Part shown: one piece after another, positions 53,448 through 62,119 of the stretch
How the letters are laid out: the number at the start of each line of letters is the position of its first letter
How positions within the stretch are numbered: the stretch's first letter is position 1
DNA from: Lysinibacter sp. HNR
GTDB taxonomy: Bacteria > Actinomycetota > Actinomycetes > Actinomycetales > Microbacteriaceae
DNA length: 64,000 bases
Reading direction: 5' to 3'
Assembly: GCF_029760935.1 (NCBI RefSeq)
Contig: NZ_CP121684.1
Span: forward strand, 124,001 to 188,000
Program-made: the position numbers and the translations under genes
Notes under the pieces: generated by a model
Seen by the model: only the letters and a program-made list of their open reading frames with translations
What the model was told of the DNA's origin: nothing
The model's database searches: none

Positions 53448-55181
53448 ATGGAACGTCTCAGTGCTAGTACTCATCTGGTCTCTAGCGCGGAACATCTCGT
53501 TCGGCCCCAGAACCTCCAAGAAGGCTCTTTAGGCGACTGGAAAATCATTCGTGATCGTTATCAATTCATGCCTGCTTGGCGCCGGAAAATTCTTGATCTA
53601 GTATCACAGCCTCTTATGACACGGGCGCTTCACGCGGGAAGAATCTTTGCCTCTGCCTCTCTTCTGCTTCCTACAGGCGCACGGACCCGTACGGTCGCTA
53701 ACGCATACCTGGCAACGTCATCCGCGTTACTTTACCCACGACATAATTTCGGTAGTGATGGTTCCGATCAAGTATCCTTTCAAACCTCTGCGGTTGCTTT
53801 TGTCGCGAGAGCGACTAAGAACGAACGTGTCCAAGACAACGCGATCTGGTACCTCGCACTACAGGACGCGTTGTCCTACGCTGTTTCTGGTTGGGTCAAA
53901 CTCTTTGGCGCTTCCTGGCGCAGCGGCACAGCAGTTCCCGGGGTGATGCGCACGATCGGTTATGGGAACAAGTACCTGTGGAAACTCTTCAAAGACCGCC
54001 CTAAGTTTGCGCAGTTTGCAGCACACGGTATGCTCGCTTTCGAAGGACTTTTCCCCCTTGTGCTTTTCGCTCGAGGCCGCCTCACCCGCCCTTTCATCGC
54101 GGCATCTATCGGGTTCCATACCTTTATCGCGGGTTCCATGGGGCTGGGTCGCTTCTTCACCGCGTTTGGTTCCATGCTCCCCGCCATCGCCTACGTCACA
54201 AACCGCCGTGCAAAGTCACACCTGGTCCCCACTGTAACCGCGGCAAGCGTCGGCGCTACCCTTTTCGGGGGTGTCCTCTCTGGGATCTTACGTAGTGCAC
54301 GCATCCGAAAGCTCCGTACCGAGAACCATTGCGTCACTACCCAAAATGGCAACACCCTCTACTACGACTGGAGGCGTGGTACCGCCGGTGCTCCCGTGCT
54401 TATCCTGGACCACGGCCTGTTCTCCACCCCACAACATTTTGCGTGGATCATCAAGCATCTAACCGCAGACATCGACATCATTACGTATTGGCGTGCCGGT
54501 TACGGTCCGAGCATCAACACCACTGGTGATTACAGTGTTGAAGAAGTCGCACACGACCTAACCGACCTCATTGCTGATCTCCCACCAGACATCGGACCGG
54601 TCTTCCTCGGCGGTCACTCTCTCGGCGGGCTGGTCGCACGCCGCGCCTCTGAGCTCACCACACGACCAATCACCGGTGTGATCTATCTGGATTCCTCCCA
54701 CCCCGGACAGCTTGCGATCTCCGCTCATCAACGACGTGGCGCTGAGGGATTTGCTCAGGCTCTTACCGGGGTTTCCTCTAGCCTTGTCCTGGGGTTGGGG
54801 TGGATACTTCAACGCCCCGAATGGCTCTCTAAACTACCTCGGGCAGTTCAACCGTCAATACTCGACCAGTACAGAAACTCTCGAATGTGGGCCGCGGGAG
54901 TGCGGGAGTGGAAATGGGCGAACAGGATGTTCCGGCGTAGCAGTAACACTCGTCTTGCCCTTCTTGACACACCCACCCTGGTGATCACTGCTGAGGCCAC
55001 GCTTCGTGTCGATGACGCGCAGGATCGCCTTCACCAAGAACTTGCTGATAGTCATACCGGTGGGAGTCAACGAGTAGTGATTCGTGAGGCCGATCACGAC
55101 TCAATACTCACGAACCAAAATCATGCCGCAGCCACAGCCGACGCGGTCAACAACTTTATCAAGCAGGTGGTGCACTCGTGA
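53448..55181 (+). CDS. Membrane domain fused to alpha/beta hydrolase; linaridin maturation protein
   Basis: A 577-residue protein. Residues about 40-290 form a multi-helix membrane domain like the HTTM/DoxX group (LYPRHNFGSDGSDQVSFQ, FAAHGMLAFEGLFPLVLFA). Residues about 300-577 are an alpha/beta hydrolase with LDHGLFSTP, nucleophile Ser near residue 390 (GGHSLGGL), VIYLDSSHPGQL and a late His (EADHDSIL). Linaridin clusters encode a membrane protein and a hydrolase-like protein (CypL/CypH type) needed for Thr dehydration; here the two appear fused. ATG 53448 is chosen because homology with relics at 57794 and 52440 begins there. It overlaps the next gene by four bases. Confidence 0.75.
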   Translation: MERLSASTHLVSSAEHLVRPQNLQEGSLGDWKIIRDRYQFMPAWRRKILDLVSQPLMTRALHAGRIFASASLLLPTGARTRTVANAYLATSSALLYPRHNFGSDGSDQVSFQTSAVAFVARATKNERVQDNAIWYLALQDALSYAVSGWVKLFGASWRSGTAVPGVMRTIGYGNKYLWKLFKDRPKFAQFAAHGMLAFEGLFPLVLFARGRLTRPFIAASIGFHTFIAGSMGLGRFFTAFGSMLPAIAYVTNRRAKSHLVPTVTAASVGATLFGGVLSGILRSARIRKLRTENHCVTTQNGNTLYYDWRRGTAGAPVLILDHGLFSTPQHFAWIIKHLTADIDIITYWRAGYGPSINTTGDYSVEEVAHDLTDLIADLPPDIGPVFLGGHSLGGLVARRASELTTRPITGVIYLDSSHPGQLAISAHQRRGAEGFAQALTGVSSSLVLGLGWILQRPEWLSKLPRAVQPSILDQYRNSRMWAAGVREWKWANRMFRRSSNTRLALLDTPTLVITAEATLRVDDAQDRLHQELADSHTGGSQRVVIREADHDSILTNQNHAAATADAVNNFIKQVVHS

Positions 55182-55756
55182 AACAACCATTCAACGCCGC
55201 AAACCTCACCGCTATCGCCGCGGCTACCGTATTGGGTATCACCTTTTTCTCGCAGCATCCTAACCGTTCCTTTGACCGGTTTAGAGCAGCTGACAAGCTA
55301 GGATTTTGGCTCCCTAACTGGAGATTCTTCGCTCCCGAACCCGCGCAAAATGATTACCATCTCCTCCACCGTACCCTGGACAGGGAAGAGAAAGAATCTC
55401 CCTGGCAAGACACCTACAGTGTCACTCCCCGTAAGGTCCGTCATATTGCCTGGTTTCCTGATCGTAGAACGGATAAAGGACTCTTTGACGTTATCTCGGA
55501 AATCATCCCCACGCTGCAAAAAAGCCAAGACTTCATCACCACACGCCCCGCGTACCGAATACTTGAAAACTTCATCCGTCATCGCCTGAACGCAACAACA
55601 GGAGCAGCACTTGTCGGATTCCAATTCATGATTGTGTCTTCGACCGGGTATGAGTACTTACTTGCTGCTGAGTCTGCTGACCTTGCTGATGTGCCCGCGC
55701 CTGAAGAAATCCTTATCTCGCCTTTTATTTCTCTCGAAGAATCGGAAGTCTCATGA
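55178..55756 (+). CDS. Small membrane-anchored protein of the linaridin-like cluster
   Basis: A 192-residue protein with one N-terminal helix (LTAIAAATVLGITFF) and a mostly polar body containing FWLPNWRFFAPEPAQND. That phrase is typical of small proteins encoded beside HTTM-type membrane proteins. No catalytic motif is visible. It is coupled on both sides by four-base overlaps (GTGA with the fusion gene, ATGA with the methyltransferase gene), so it is surely part of the same machinery, probably a subunit of a membrane maturation complex (inference). The GTG start follows the overlap. Confidence 0.65.
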   Translation: MKQPFNAANLTAIAAATVLGITFFSQHPNRSFDRFRAADKLGFWLPNWRFFAPEPAQNDYHLLHRTLDREEKESPWQDTYSVTPRKVRHIAWFPDRRTDKGLFDVISEIIPTLQKSQDFITTRPAYRILENFIRHRLNATTGAALVGFQFMIVSSTGYEYLLAAESADLADVPAPEEILISPFISLEESEVS

Positions 55757-56529
55757 CACACACCACTCCCTACACCGACTATGGAACTCAGTTTGCGGAA
55801 ATCTATGATGATCTCTTTCCCCGTGAGCACATCACTGACGCTGATACCTCCTGGCTTGCGGAGCATATCCCGCCCGGGTCACCACACATTCTTGAACTCG
55901 GTGTTGGTACCGGGCGGGTTGCTCTTCCTCTCTGGGAAACACTCACCAGGCGAGGGGATACACCTATGTTTGTGGGTATTGATATCTCTCGCGAGATGCT
56001 GAATCAACTTGCTACTAAGGATCCTCATGCCCACATCGACAGACGTCAGGGCGATATCGCGCACGAGGACCTCGGCTCAAACGGCTACGACACCATTCTC
56101 TGCCTGTGCGCTACTATCTCAATGCTCACCGATCACACTGCACAGCAAGATACCTTTCGGGCGGCGGCAAAAGCTCTCAAGCCCGGAGGACACCTCATTG
56201 TTGAAACGCATAACAGTGCACTTATTCAAGCATTGAATCCCTCAGGAGCCGGAGCCTATGCTGTCCCCTACCCCGGTGGACAGAGAATGCTCGTTACCTT
56301 CTCCGAGCTCAATGGAAACCAATGGACCGTGAACCACTGCTGGATTAACAACGGAGTTGCCACTTTTGGTAACGAGTCCAGCAGCGTGACCACACTTGCT
56401 GAGCTTGATACCTACGCTACAGAAGCAGGTCTCACACCCGTCACGCATACCTCAGGTCTGAGTGGTAATCCGCTGCAAGACCACGACGCGACAGTCTGCG
56501 CAACCTACATAAAACCACACAACAGTTAG
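55753..56529 (+). CDS. SAM-dependent methyltransferase (CypM-like)
   Basis: A 258-residue class-I methyltransferase. Motif I is ILELGVGTGRVALPL (about residue 43), the acidic ribose contact is FVGIDISREML (about 75), motif II QGDIAHEDLG and motif III KPGGHLIVETHN. The start YTDYGTQFAEIYDDLFP resembles small-molecule and peptide N-methyltransferases. CypM of cypemycin dimethylates the N-terminal Ala amine of the core, and all predicted cores here begin with Ala. It is the last gene of the operon; no transporter or protease gene follows. Confidence 0.8.
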   Translation: MTHTTPYTDYGTQFAEIYDDLFPREHITDADTSWLAEHIPPGSPHILELGVGTGRVALPLWETLTRRGDTPMFVGIDISREMLNQLATKDPHAHIDRRQGDIAHEDLGSNGYDTILCLCATISMLTDHTAQQDTFRAAAKALKPGGHLIVETHNSALIQALNPSGAGAYAVPYPGGQRMLVTFSELNGNQWTVNHCWINNGVATFGNESSSVTTLAELDTYATEAGLTPVTHTSGLSGNPLQDHDATVCATYIKPHNS

Positions 56530-56649
56530 TAACATTCACGACTCCAAGATCAAGACGCGATATCGGGTATTTGTCCACCGGACTTGTCGACTCTGTCGCT
56601 TCGCGGACGACCTATTCACTTGGATTACGTATTGTCCTTGCGACGTTTC

Positions 56650-57444
56650 CTAAACTCCGTTGCGTATGAGGGAACGGAGAGCATCGGAGAGACTCAGCCC
56701 GCGAGCCGAGGCCAGTTCGGAAAGGCGTAACATCTCGACATCGTTCAACTCGATAGTGAGGTGATACACCTCCTGTGGCCTGTCATCTTCGAAGGAGAAT
56801 AGAGAGGGCTGCTCACTGTGGGATGCGGGGCCGAATAATGCCCTGTCGGCGGCTGTGTCGTGCGTTGCGTCATGTGTGGGGTCGTCGAATACCGTGTTGT
56901 GTTCCGTGCCACCTGGAGGCTCGGGTGCCGTGTTGTACGCCGAACCCTGCGTGAACTCTGTTACCGGGACGCATGAACCGTTGCGGTTCCAGCCCGGACC
57001 GCTCGGGACGGCTTGGCCGCGCTGATACGCCTCCGCGACCGCGCGGGCGCGGGTATCTGCCGCCTCATTGAGAGGGTGATTGGCGTGGCCCTTGACCCAC
57101 TCAAAACGGTAGTTGCGGCCCTGGAGTTCCGCGTCGAGTTCCTGAAGGATGCCAACGTTGAGCACCGGTTTGCCATCGGCCTTGCGCCATCCTTTACGTT
57201 TCCAGCCCGGCATCCACTGGGTGAGGCAGTTAATAACGTATTGACTGTCGCAGAGGATGAGAAGCTCGTCATCCACGTGTTTTGTTGCGCGCAAAAGCTC
57301 CAGTACCGCCGTGAGTTCTGCCTGATTGTTGGTGGCGTGTTTCCATCCACCAGCGCCCCAACGCTCGTCGTTAACGTACCAGGCCCAGCCCGCGGGCCCC
57401 GGGTTTCCAAGCGCAGATCCGTCTGCCGCAACACGAATTGTCAT
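56650..57444 (-). CDS. rnhA: Ribonuclease HI with a C-terminal RHH-like domain
   Basis: A 264-residue protein. Residues 1-145 are RNase HI, with catalytic Asp in RVAADGSALGNPGPAG (about residue 7), Glu in NNQAELTAVLELL (about 43), Asp in ILCDSQYV (about 66) and His/Asp in WVKGHANHPLNEAAD. It removes RNA from RNA-DNA hybrids. After a disordered linker (about 150-220) the last 45 residues (YHLTIELNDVEMLRLSELAS, then RGLSLSDALRSLI) look like a ribbon-helix-helix unit. ATG 57444 gives the normal enzyme start; 57450 is possible. It sits between the two arms of the RiPP inverted repeat. Confidence 0.88.
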   Translation of the reverse strand: MTIRVAADGSALGNPGPAGWAWYVNDERWGAGGWKHATNNQAELTAVLELLRATKHVDDELLILCDSQYVINCLTQWMPGWKRKGWRKADGKPVLNVGILQELDAELQGRNYRFEWVKGHANHPLNEAADTRARAVAEAYQRGQAVPSGPGWNRNGSCVPVTEFTQGSAYNTAPEPPGGTEHNTVFDDPTHDATHDTAADRALFGPASHSEQPSLFSFEDDRPQEVYHLTIELNDVEMLRLSELASARGLSLSDALRSLIRNGV

Positions 57445-57732
57445 GCACATAGTTTATGGGGACGTAGTTGTGAGGCAGATTTCTGCAGTGAGTCAGTCAG
57501 CTTGCTGCACCTCATGAAAGGTGTATTGAGACAGCTTGGTGCATGCTCTTATCACAGGTATATGCTGCTTGAGTTTGTTGATGGACTATTAGGACTCCGA
57601 ACCGTTTCTCATCCTTAGTCTCAACGGTTTCCTTACTAATACGTATCGATCATAGTCCTCGTTTTTGGAGCCACATTCACTGTCAGCAGGTTCACATGAG
57701 GGGTTGTGGTGGCTGTGTCGAATGTTTTTCCG

Positions 57733-57794
57733 GTACCGATCGAGGTGTTTCGCGCTGGAGGTCAGGTGAGTGCTAACTCTGTGAGAAGTTCCAT
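57733..57794 (-). pseudogene. Relic of the 5' end of the maturation gene
   Basis: Reading the minus strand from 57794, ATGGAACTTCTCACAGAG and about 45 further bases match the first 20 codons of the fusion gene at 53448 (ATGGAACGTCTCAGTGCT). It contains a stop and breaks off. It shows that pair B once had, or was copied together with, its own maturation gene. The remaining 57445-57732 shows nothing I recognise. Confidence 0.7.
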
Positions 57795-57798
57795 TGTG

Positions 57799-57847
57799 TG
57801 AAGGGGGCCTTCGCGACGGATGTTGATCGGCGCGAAGGCCCCCTTCA
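57799..57847 (-). terminator. Perfect 17-bp hairpin after precursor pair B
   Basis: TGAAGGGGGCCTTCGCG and CGCGAAGGCCCCCTTCA pair without mismatch around a 15-base loop, five bases beyond the B2 stop. It corresponds to 53395-53443. Two pairs have changed on both sides (T-A to G-C and T-A to C-G) and three wobbles are repaired. Here it should act as a terminator. Confidence 0.75.
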
Positions 57848-57852
57848 GGAAC

Positions 57853-58041
57853 TTAGCCGCCAATAAGGTTTCCTATCTGGACGCCGGCTACGAAGACTGC
57901 GGCGACTGCTGCCACAGCGGTAAAAACTGCCGGAGTGGCGGTAACCGGGGTTCCGGCGTTTGAGGCGCGTAGCTTAGTCGAGCGGATTGGTGTGGCCGCG
58001 AGGCTACCCGAGGTAGATGCGGAAAGGTAAATAGTTTGCAT
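57853..58041 (-). CDS. Linaridin-like precursor peptide B2
   Basis: A 62-residue peptide, the counterpart of A2. The leader (MQTIYLSASTSGSLAATPIR) differs at few positions; then RASNAGTPVTATPAVF. PVTATP (residues 32-37) predicts a 28-residue core starting ATPAVF and ending QIGNLIGG, with two Thr and no Cys. The core differs from A2 far more than the leader does, the usual pattern for RiPP precursors. AAGGA lies six bases before the ATG at 58041; an upstream in-frame extension is not supported. Confidence 0.75.
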   Translation of the reverse strand: MQTIYLSASTSGSLAATPIRSTKLRASNAGTPVTATPAVFTAVAAVAAVFVAGVQIGNLIGG

Positions 58042-58072
58042 TATGTGTCCTTGATTGTGATGATACGGATTT

Positions 58073-58246
58073 TTAGGAAACGGTCGCGCCAATCGCTATC
58101 CCAATGCCCAGTGCGGCGATGACAGCGGTAACGCTAGCAATAACTGTGGGGGTTGCCGTGACTGGTGTGGTGTGGTTGATCTCTAGAGTGCCGGTACGCA
58201 GGGGTGGGTGAGTGTGTGTGTTCATAGCGCGGGATATGGACGTCAT
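58073..58246 (-). CDS. Linaridin-like precursor peptide B1
   Basis: A 57-residue peptide, the counterpart of A1. The leader (MTSISRAMNTHTHPPLRTGT) is followed by LEINHTTPVTATPTV. PVTATP fits the motif and predicts a 27-residue core starting ATPTVIAS, with four Thr and two Ser, the richest of the four in dehydratable residues, and a Gly/Ile alternation (ALGIGIAIGAT). AAGGA stands six bases before the ATG. It precedes B2 by 31 bases on the minus strand. Confidence 0.75.
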   Translation of the reverse strand: MTSISRAMNTHTHPPLRTGTLEINHTTPVTATPTVIASVTAVIAALGIGIAIGATVS

Positions 58247-58690
58247 GTCCTTGTCCTTTCGTGATTAATGTGACATGGGTTGGGAGGGGGTCGTGAATAC
58301 ATAAGGGGGCGTAGACCTCGGTTGCGGATGGAGAATCTAGACATGTTGTGTCTTGTGGCGGTACGCAGCGTGCAGAATCATTGCTGTTTTACAGCGGGTG
58401 TTGTTTGTGAGGAGTATTGAAATATTGTTGGGAGGGCCAGGGCCGTTTTTAAAACTGTGAGTTCGCGCGGGGTGATAGATCCGCTGGTGTATGTGTCGTT
58501 GGGCGGTTGTTTGTTGTATTTTTCAACATAATTGCATCCTTACAGTTATGAGGCTTTGTGCTTCGTTGAGGCATCAAAGCGTTGCGGATTATTTTACATG
58601 AAGAATATTGAACATGTAAACAGTAAATGGGCTTTAAATTTGATGTCTATTATATAAACCTCAATTTTGTAAATAGTGTTTTTAGAAATA
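58247..58690 (-). repeat. Right arm of the inverted repeat: control region of precursor pair B
   Basis: Reverse-strand counterpart of 52563-52982 with the same block order. Identity is highest next to the precursor gene (58250-58370) and around the mini-frame start (58529-58550), and lower in between. One insertion-rich part (58430-58520) differs. The outer end (58650-58690) is AT-rich like that of the left arm. Confidence 0.75.
58449..58529 (-). CDS. Possible 26-residue leader peptide B
   Basis: The start context AAGGATGCAATTATG is identical to that at 52741. The peptide is Thr/Asn/Pro-rich (MLKNTTNNRPTTHTPADL...) and unrelated to peptide A. It has the same doubtful status. Confidence 0.3.
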   Translation of the reverse strand: MLKNTTNNRPTTHTPADLSPRANSQF

Positions 58691-59033
58691 GATCATTGAT
58701 GTTTGTGAGTATTTCTCCGAGTGTCCGGGTGTTGATGAAGCGGGTCGGTCCGGGATGGGGCTCATTGCTTGTTTTGGTGGCGATAAGGAGTTTTGCCCGA
58801 TGCGGCGCACGTCAGTGGACAGAACACCAGCTTCAATGGGCGGGGACGGAGGATAGGGTTCCACGGGGTGATGCTGGGGCAACCATGCCCGCTCGACCGC
58901 GGTTGTTTCTGTCTCCTCATTTTTGTTTGAGTGCAGACTAGCCTGCCGCGGCACGAATTGCTTACAGACAGGCGAGAGGTGGCCTGGAAATCTAACCTTC
59001 GGGCCCTGGTGTAAGCATTCCAATTTTGCTAAA
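58691..59033. other. Intergenic region upstream of clpB
   Basis: No gene I can support. A plus-strand frame of about 100 codons starting at 58627 has no ribosome site and overlaps the AT-rich arm. The clpB promoter should lie near its right end, around the HAIR element. Confidence 0.35.
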
Positions 59034-59054
59034 CTTGAGTCTACTTGGCTCAAG
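59034..59054. promoter_or_regulatory. HAIR element (HspR operator)
   Basis: CTTGAGT-N7-GCTCAAG matches the HspR-associated inverted repeat (consensus CTTGAGT-N7-ACTCAAG) at all but one position. It ends 47 bases before the clpB start. In Streptomyces and mycobacteria HspR represses dnaK and clpB through this site, so clpB here is probably heat-inducible in the same way. Confidence 0.88.
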
Positions 59055-59101
59055 TTTAAATGCGAGCCTTCCCAAGGATTTCAGAAGAAGAGAGGACAAC
59101 C

Positions 59102-61255
59102 GTGCAGCCAGGAATGCAGCCACCACAGGAAGAGCAGAAGAGTGCCCTTGAGCAGTTTGGTATAAATCTCACGGAGGTTGCGCGTAGCGGCAAGCTTGAC
59201 CCGGTGGTTGGGCGAGACGCCGAGATTCGTCGTGTAAGCCAGGTGCTCACTCGGCGCACCAAAAACAATCCCGTGCTAATCGGTGCTCCCGGCGTGGGTA
59301 AAACGGCTGTGGTTGAGGGGCTTGCTCAGCGAATCATTGCTGGAGACGTGGCGGAGTCACTGAAAGATAAAGAATTGATCTCGCTCGATATCTCCGCCCT
59401 CATTGCGGGGGCTAAGTATCGCGGTGACTTTGAAGAGCGCATGAAGGCCGTGCTACAGGAGATCAAAGAGTCTGATGGTAGGGTCATCACCTTTATTGAT
59501 GAGCTTCACGTGCTCATGGGAGCGGGTGGCGGCGAAAGCTCGGTTGCGGCCTCCAACATGCTTAAGCCGCTGCTCGCGCGCGGTGAGCTACGCATGATTG
59601 GTGCAACAACGCTCGACGAGTATCGCGAGTTCATCGAAAAAGACGCGGCCCTGGAGCGCCGTTTTCAGCAGGTTTATGTGGGTGAACCATCGGTTGAAGA
59701 CACCGTTGCTATTCTGCGCGGTCTCAAAGAACGCTATGAGGCCCACCACAAGGTGTCCATCGCCGACAGCGCCCTGGTTGCTGCCGCGGCCCTTTCGAAT
59801 CGATATATTCCGTCGCGTCAGCTTCCTGATAAGGCCATCGACCTGATCGATGAGGCGGCCAGTCGGTTGCGTATGGAGATTGATTCCGCCCCCATGGAGA
59901 TCGATGAGCTTCGGCGCTCCGTAGATCGTCTCAAGCTTGAAGAACTCGCGCTAAAAAAAGAAAAAGACGATGCCTCAAAGGAGCGTCTGGTTAAGCTTCG
60001 CGAAGACCTCAAGGTGCGTGAGGACGATCTGAGGGTGCTTGAGGAACGGTGGGAAAAAGAACGCAGCAGCCTCAACGCGGTTGGTGAACTCAAGGAGAAA
60101 CTGGATGCCGCCCGCATCAGCGCGGACCGCGCCCAACGTGAGGGCAACCTAGAAAAAGCGTCGCGACTGCTTTATGGCGAGATTCCGGTGATTCAGCGTC
60201 AACTACAAGAAGCCGAAAACGCTGAACAGAGTGATGAGCCTCGCATGGTGAGTGACCAGGTTACCGACGAGGACATCGCCGCCGTGATTGCCGTGTGGAC
60301 GGGCATCCCCGTGGGGCGTCTCCTCCAGGGCGAAACCGAAAAGCTATTGCGGCTCGAAACCGAATTGGGCAAGCGCCTGATCGGACAGAAGGCAGCTGTT
60401 GAGGCCGTGTCGGATGCCGTGCGTCGCACCCGTGCCGGCATTTCAGATCCGGACCGACCCACGGGTTCCTTCCTCTTCCTCGGACCAACCGGTGTGGGTA
60501 AGACCGAGCTGGCCAAAGCCCTGGCGGAGTTTCTTTTTGACGACGAAAAAGCCATGATTCGCATCGACATGTCGGAGTACGGCGAAAAGCACACCGTGTC
60601 CCGGCTGGTAGGTGCCCCTCCCGGATACGTCGGTTACGAATCCGGCGGTCAACTCACCGAGGCTGTGCGCCGCCGCCCCTATTCGGTGGTTCTGCTCGAC
60701 GAGATCGAGAAAGCTCACCCCGAGGTGTTCGACGTGCTGTTGCAGGTGCTTGACGACGGTCGCCTCACGGATGGCCAGGGCCGCACGGTGGATTTCCGCA
60801 ACGTTATCCTCATTCTCACCTCCAACTTGGGAAGCCAGTACCTGGTCGACCCCAACCTGGGAGACGAGGACAAAGAGCGTGCGGTGCGCGAGATGGTGCG
60901 CCAGGCCTTTAAGCCTGAATTTGTGAACCGTCTTGATGACATCGTGATTTTCCAGTCGCTCACCCGCGGTGATCTTGCACAGATCGTTGAGCTCTACATC
61001 GATCGCCTGCAGGAGCGGCTCGCTGAGCGTCGCCTCAATCTCGCGGTAACCCCGGATGCCCGGGCCTGGCTCGCCGAGCGAGGCTACGACCCGATCTATG
61101 GCGCCCGCCCGCTGCGCAGGCTCATGCAAACCGAGATTGATGACCGCCTAGCGCGGTCCATCCTTTCGGGTGAGGTGCACGATGGTGATGTGGTTCGTGT
61201 GGACGTTGATCGTGACGAAGACGTTCTTACGGTGAACTCTGCAACGTCGTTGTAG
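59102..61255 (+). CDS. clpB: ClpB-type disaggregase lacking the N-domain
   Basis: A 717-residue AAA+ chaperone. The first ATPase module (about residues 35-180) has Walker [12 protein letters not shown] and Walker [16 protein letters not shown]. The coiled-coil middle domain (about 255-385) is present ([20 protein letters not shown]), which separates ClpB from ClpA/ClpC. The second module has [14 protein letters not shown] and [20 protein letters not shown]. The usual N-terminal domain of about 140 residues is absent. GTG at 59102 follows AGAGG by six bases. No ClpP-binding loop is evident. Acts with DnaK to rescue aggregates. Confidence 0.92.
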   Translation: MQPGMQPPQEEQKSALEQFGINLTEVARSGKLDPVVGRDAEIRRVSQVLTRRTKNNPVLIGAPGVGKTAVVEGLAQRIIAGDVAESLKDKELISLDISALIAGAKYRGDFEERMKAVLQEIKESDGRVITFIDELHVLMGAGGGESSVAASNMLKPLLARGELRMIGATTLDEYREFIEKDAALERRFQQVYVGEPSVEDTVAILRGLKERYEAHHKVSIADSALVAAAALSNRYIPSRQLPDKAIDLIDEAASRLRMEIDSAPMEIDELRRSVDRLKLEELALKKEKDDASKERLVKLREDLKVREDDLRVLEERWEKERSSLNAVGELKEKLDAARISADRAQREGNLEKASRLLYGEIPVIQRQLQEAENAEQSDEPRMVSDQVTDEDIAAVIAVWTGIPVGRLLQGETEKLLRLETELGKRLIGQKAAVEAVSDAVRRTRAGISDPDRPTGSFLFLGPTGVGKTELAKALAEFLFDDEKAMIRIDMSEYGEKHTVSRLVGAPPGYVGYESGGQLTEAVRRRPYSVVLLDEIEKAHPEVFDVLLQVLDDGRLTDGQGRTVDFRNVILILTSNLGSQYLVDPNLGDEDKERAVREMVRQAFKPEFVNRLDDIVIFQSLTRGDLAQIVELYIDRLQERLAERRLNLAVTPDARAWLAERGYDPIYGARPLRRLMQTEIDDRLARSILSGEVHDGDVVRVDVDRDEDVLTVNSATSL

Positions 61256-61432
61256 GTTCTCTAGTGAGTAGCGAAGCCTGATTATCGTGCTCTATCTTCT
61301 ACCGTCCGGAACAGGAAAGTAGGTTTTATGAAACGACTACAACGTGCATTTCACGCTTCTTTACCCCACCGGTGCCGTAGCGAAGTGATGCTAAACAGCC
61401 TTGTGATGGAGTAAAATACCTGATGATGAAGT
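61256..61432 (+). promoter_or_regulatory. Probable CRISPR leader
   Basis: A 177-base gene-free stretch between clpB and the first repeat. The degenerate repeat lies at the far end of the array, so the leader should be here and transcription should run on the plus strand. The last 60 bases are moderately AT-rich. No terminator for clpB is obvious. Confidence 0.55.
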
Positions 61433-61993
61433 AAGCTCCCCGCGTAGCGGGGATGATCCCTCCTGGCCTCCATGCCAGAATTCAAGGACTCGAAGCTCCC
61501 CGCGTAGCGGGGATGATCCGTCAGGAAGCCAATACCCCGATGGCGTGTGATTAAGCTCCCCGCGTAGCGGGGATGATCCCGTCCCCGGGGTGCAGACTGG
61601 GAGCGTAACGCCAAGCTCCCCGCGTAGCGGGGATGATCCCACAGCCTTTTCAGAAACCTTCATGATCACTCCAAGCTCCCCGCGTAGCGGGGATGATCCC
61701 GGGATTAGGTCAAATCATTTTTCTCTTGGGCGAAGCTCCCCGCGTAGCGGGGATGATCCCAACCAGCCCTGGAATTCCATCTATCCGAGCTACAAGCTCC
61801 CCGCGTAGCGGGGATGATCCGGTCATGATTGATATTGCCAGCAGCGTCGATAAAAGCTCCCCGCGTAGCGGGGATGATCCTCGTCACGAATAGGGACGGC
61901 AGTGTCTCGGATGAAGCTCCCCGCGTAGCGGGGATGATCCCAACGTGGCGGGGCCAGCGGAGGACAAGGGCTGAAGCTCCCCGCGTAGCGGGG
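61433..61993 (+). CRISPR. CRISPR array, type I-E-like repeat, 10 repeats and 9 spacers
   Basis: Repeats share 27 bases (AAGCTCCCCGCGTAGCGGGG followed by ATGATCC) starting at 61433, 61493, 61553, 61613, 61673, 61733, 61794, 61854, 61914 and 61974. The inner palindrome CCCCGC/GCGGGG is typical of type I-E. Spacers are 33 bases, except the sixth with 34. The tenth repeat loses its end after GCGGGG and runs into GAGCTTAG. All nine spacers differ. No cas gene lies within the window on either side (clpB left, a phosphodiesterase right). Confidence 0.97.
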
Positions 61994-62119
61994 GAGCTTA
62001 GTGGTTTCTTGCTAGCGTTTGGTGGATGCTTGAGTGTTGTATGTTTCTTACGAAAATTTATTAGAAAAGCTTATGTAATACAAAACAAAAACATTCTTCA
62101 CTAAATTTAAGTACAAGTA

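Noticed and set aside
57013-57618. 201-codon plus-strand frame opposite rnhA
   Set aside because: It is antisense to a clear RNase HI gene with all catalytic residues.
57445-57660. Possible tRNA or structured RNA between rnhA and the pair B relic
   Set aside because: I could not fold a cloverleaf or find a TTC-arm consensus in it.
52983-58246. Reading the four small peptides as double-glycine bacteriocins (class IIb) rather than linaridin-like RiPPs
   Set aside because: There is no GG cleavage site and no peptidase-containing ABC transporter gene nearby. The shared PVTA[TS]P motif and the methyltransferase and hydrolase genes fit the linaridin reading better, although the low Thr content keeps the alternative alive.
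58627-58941. 104-codon plus-strand frame before clpB
   Set aside because: It begins in the AT-rich arm without a ribosome site; composition and sequence are not protein-like.
61391-61669. Frames of 60-92 codons spanning the repeats on both strands
   Set aside because: They are translations of the CRISPR repeat (recurring SSPLRGEL or SPRSGDDP), not proteins.
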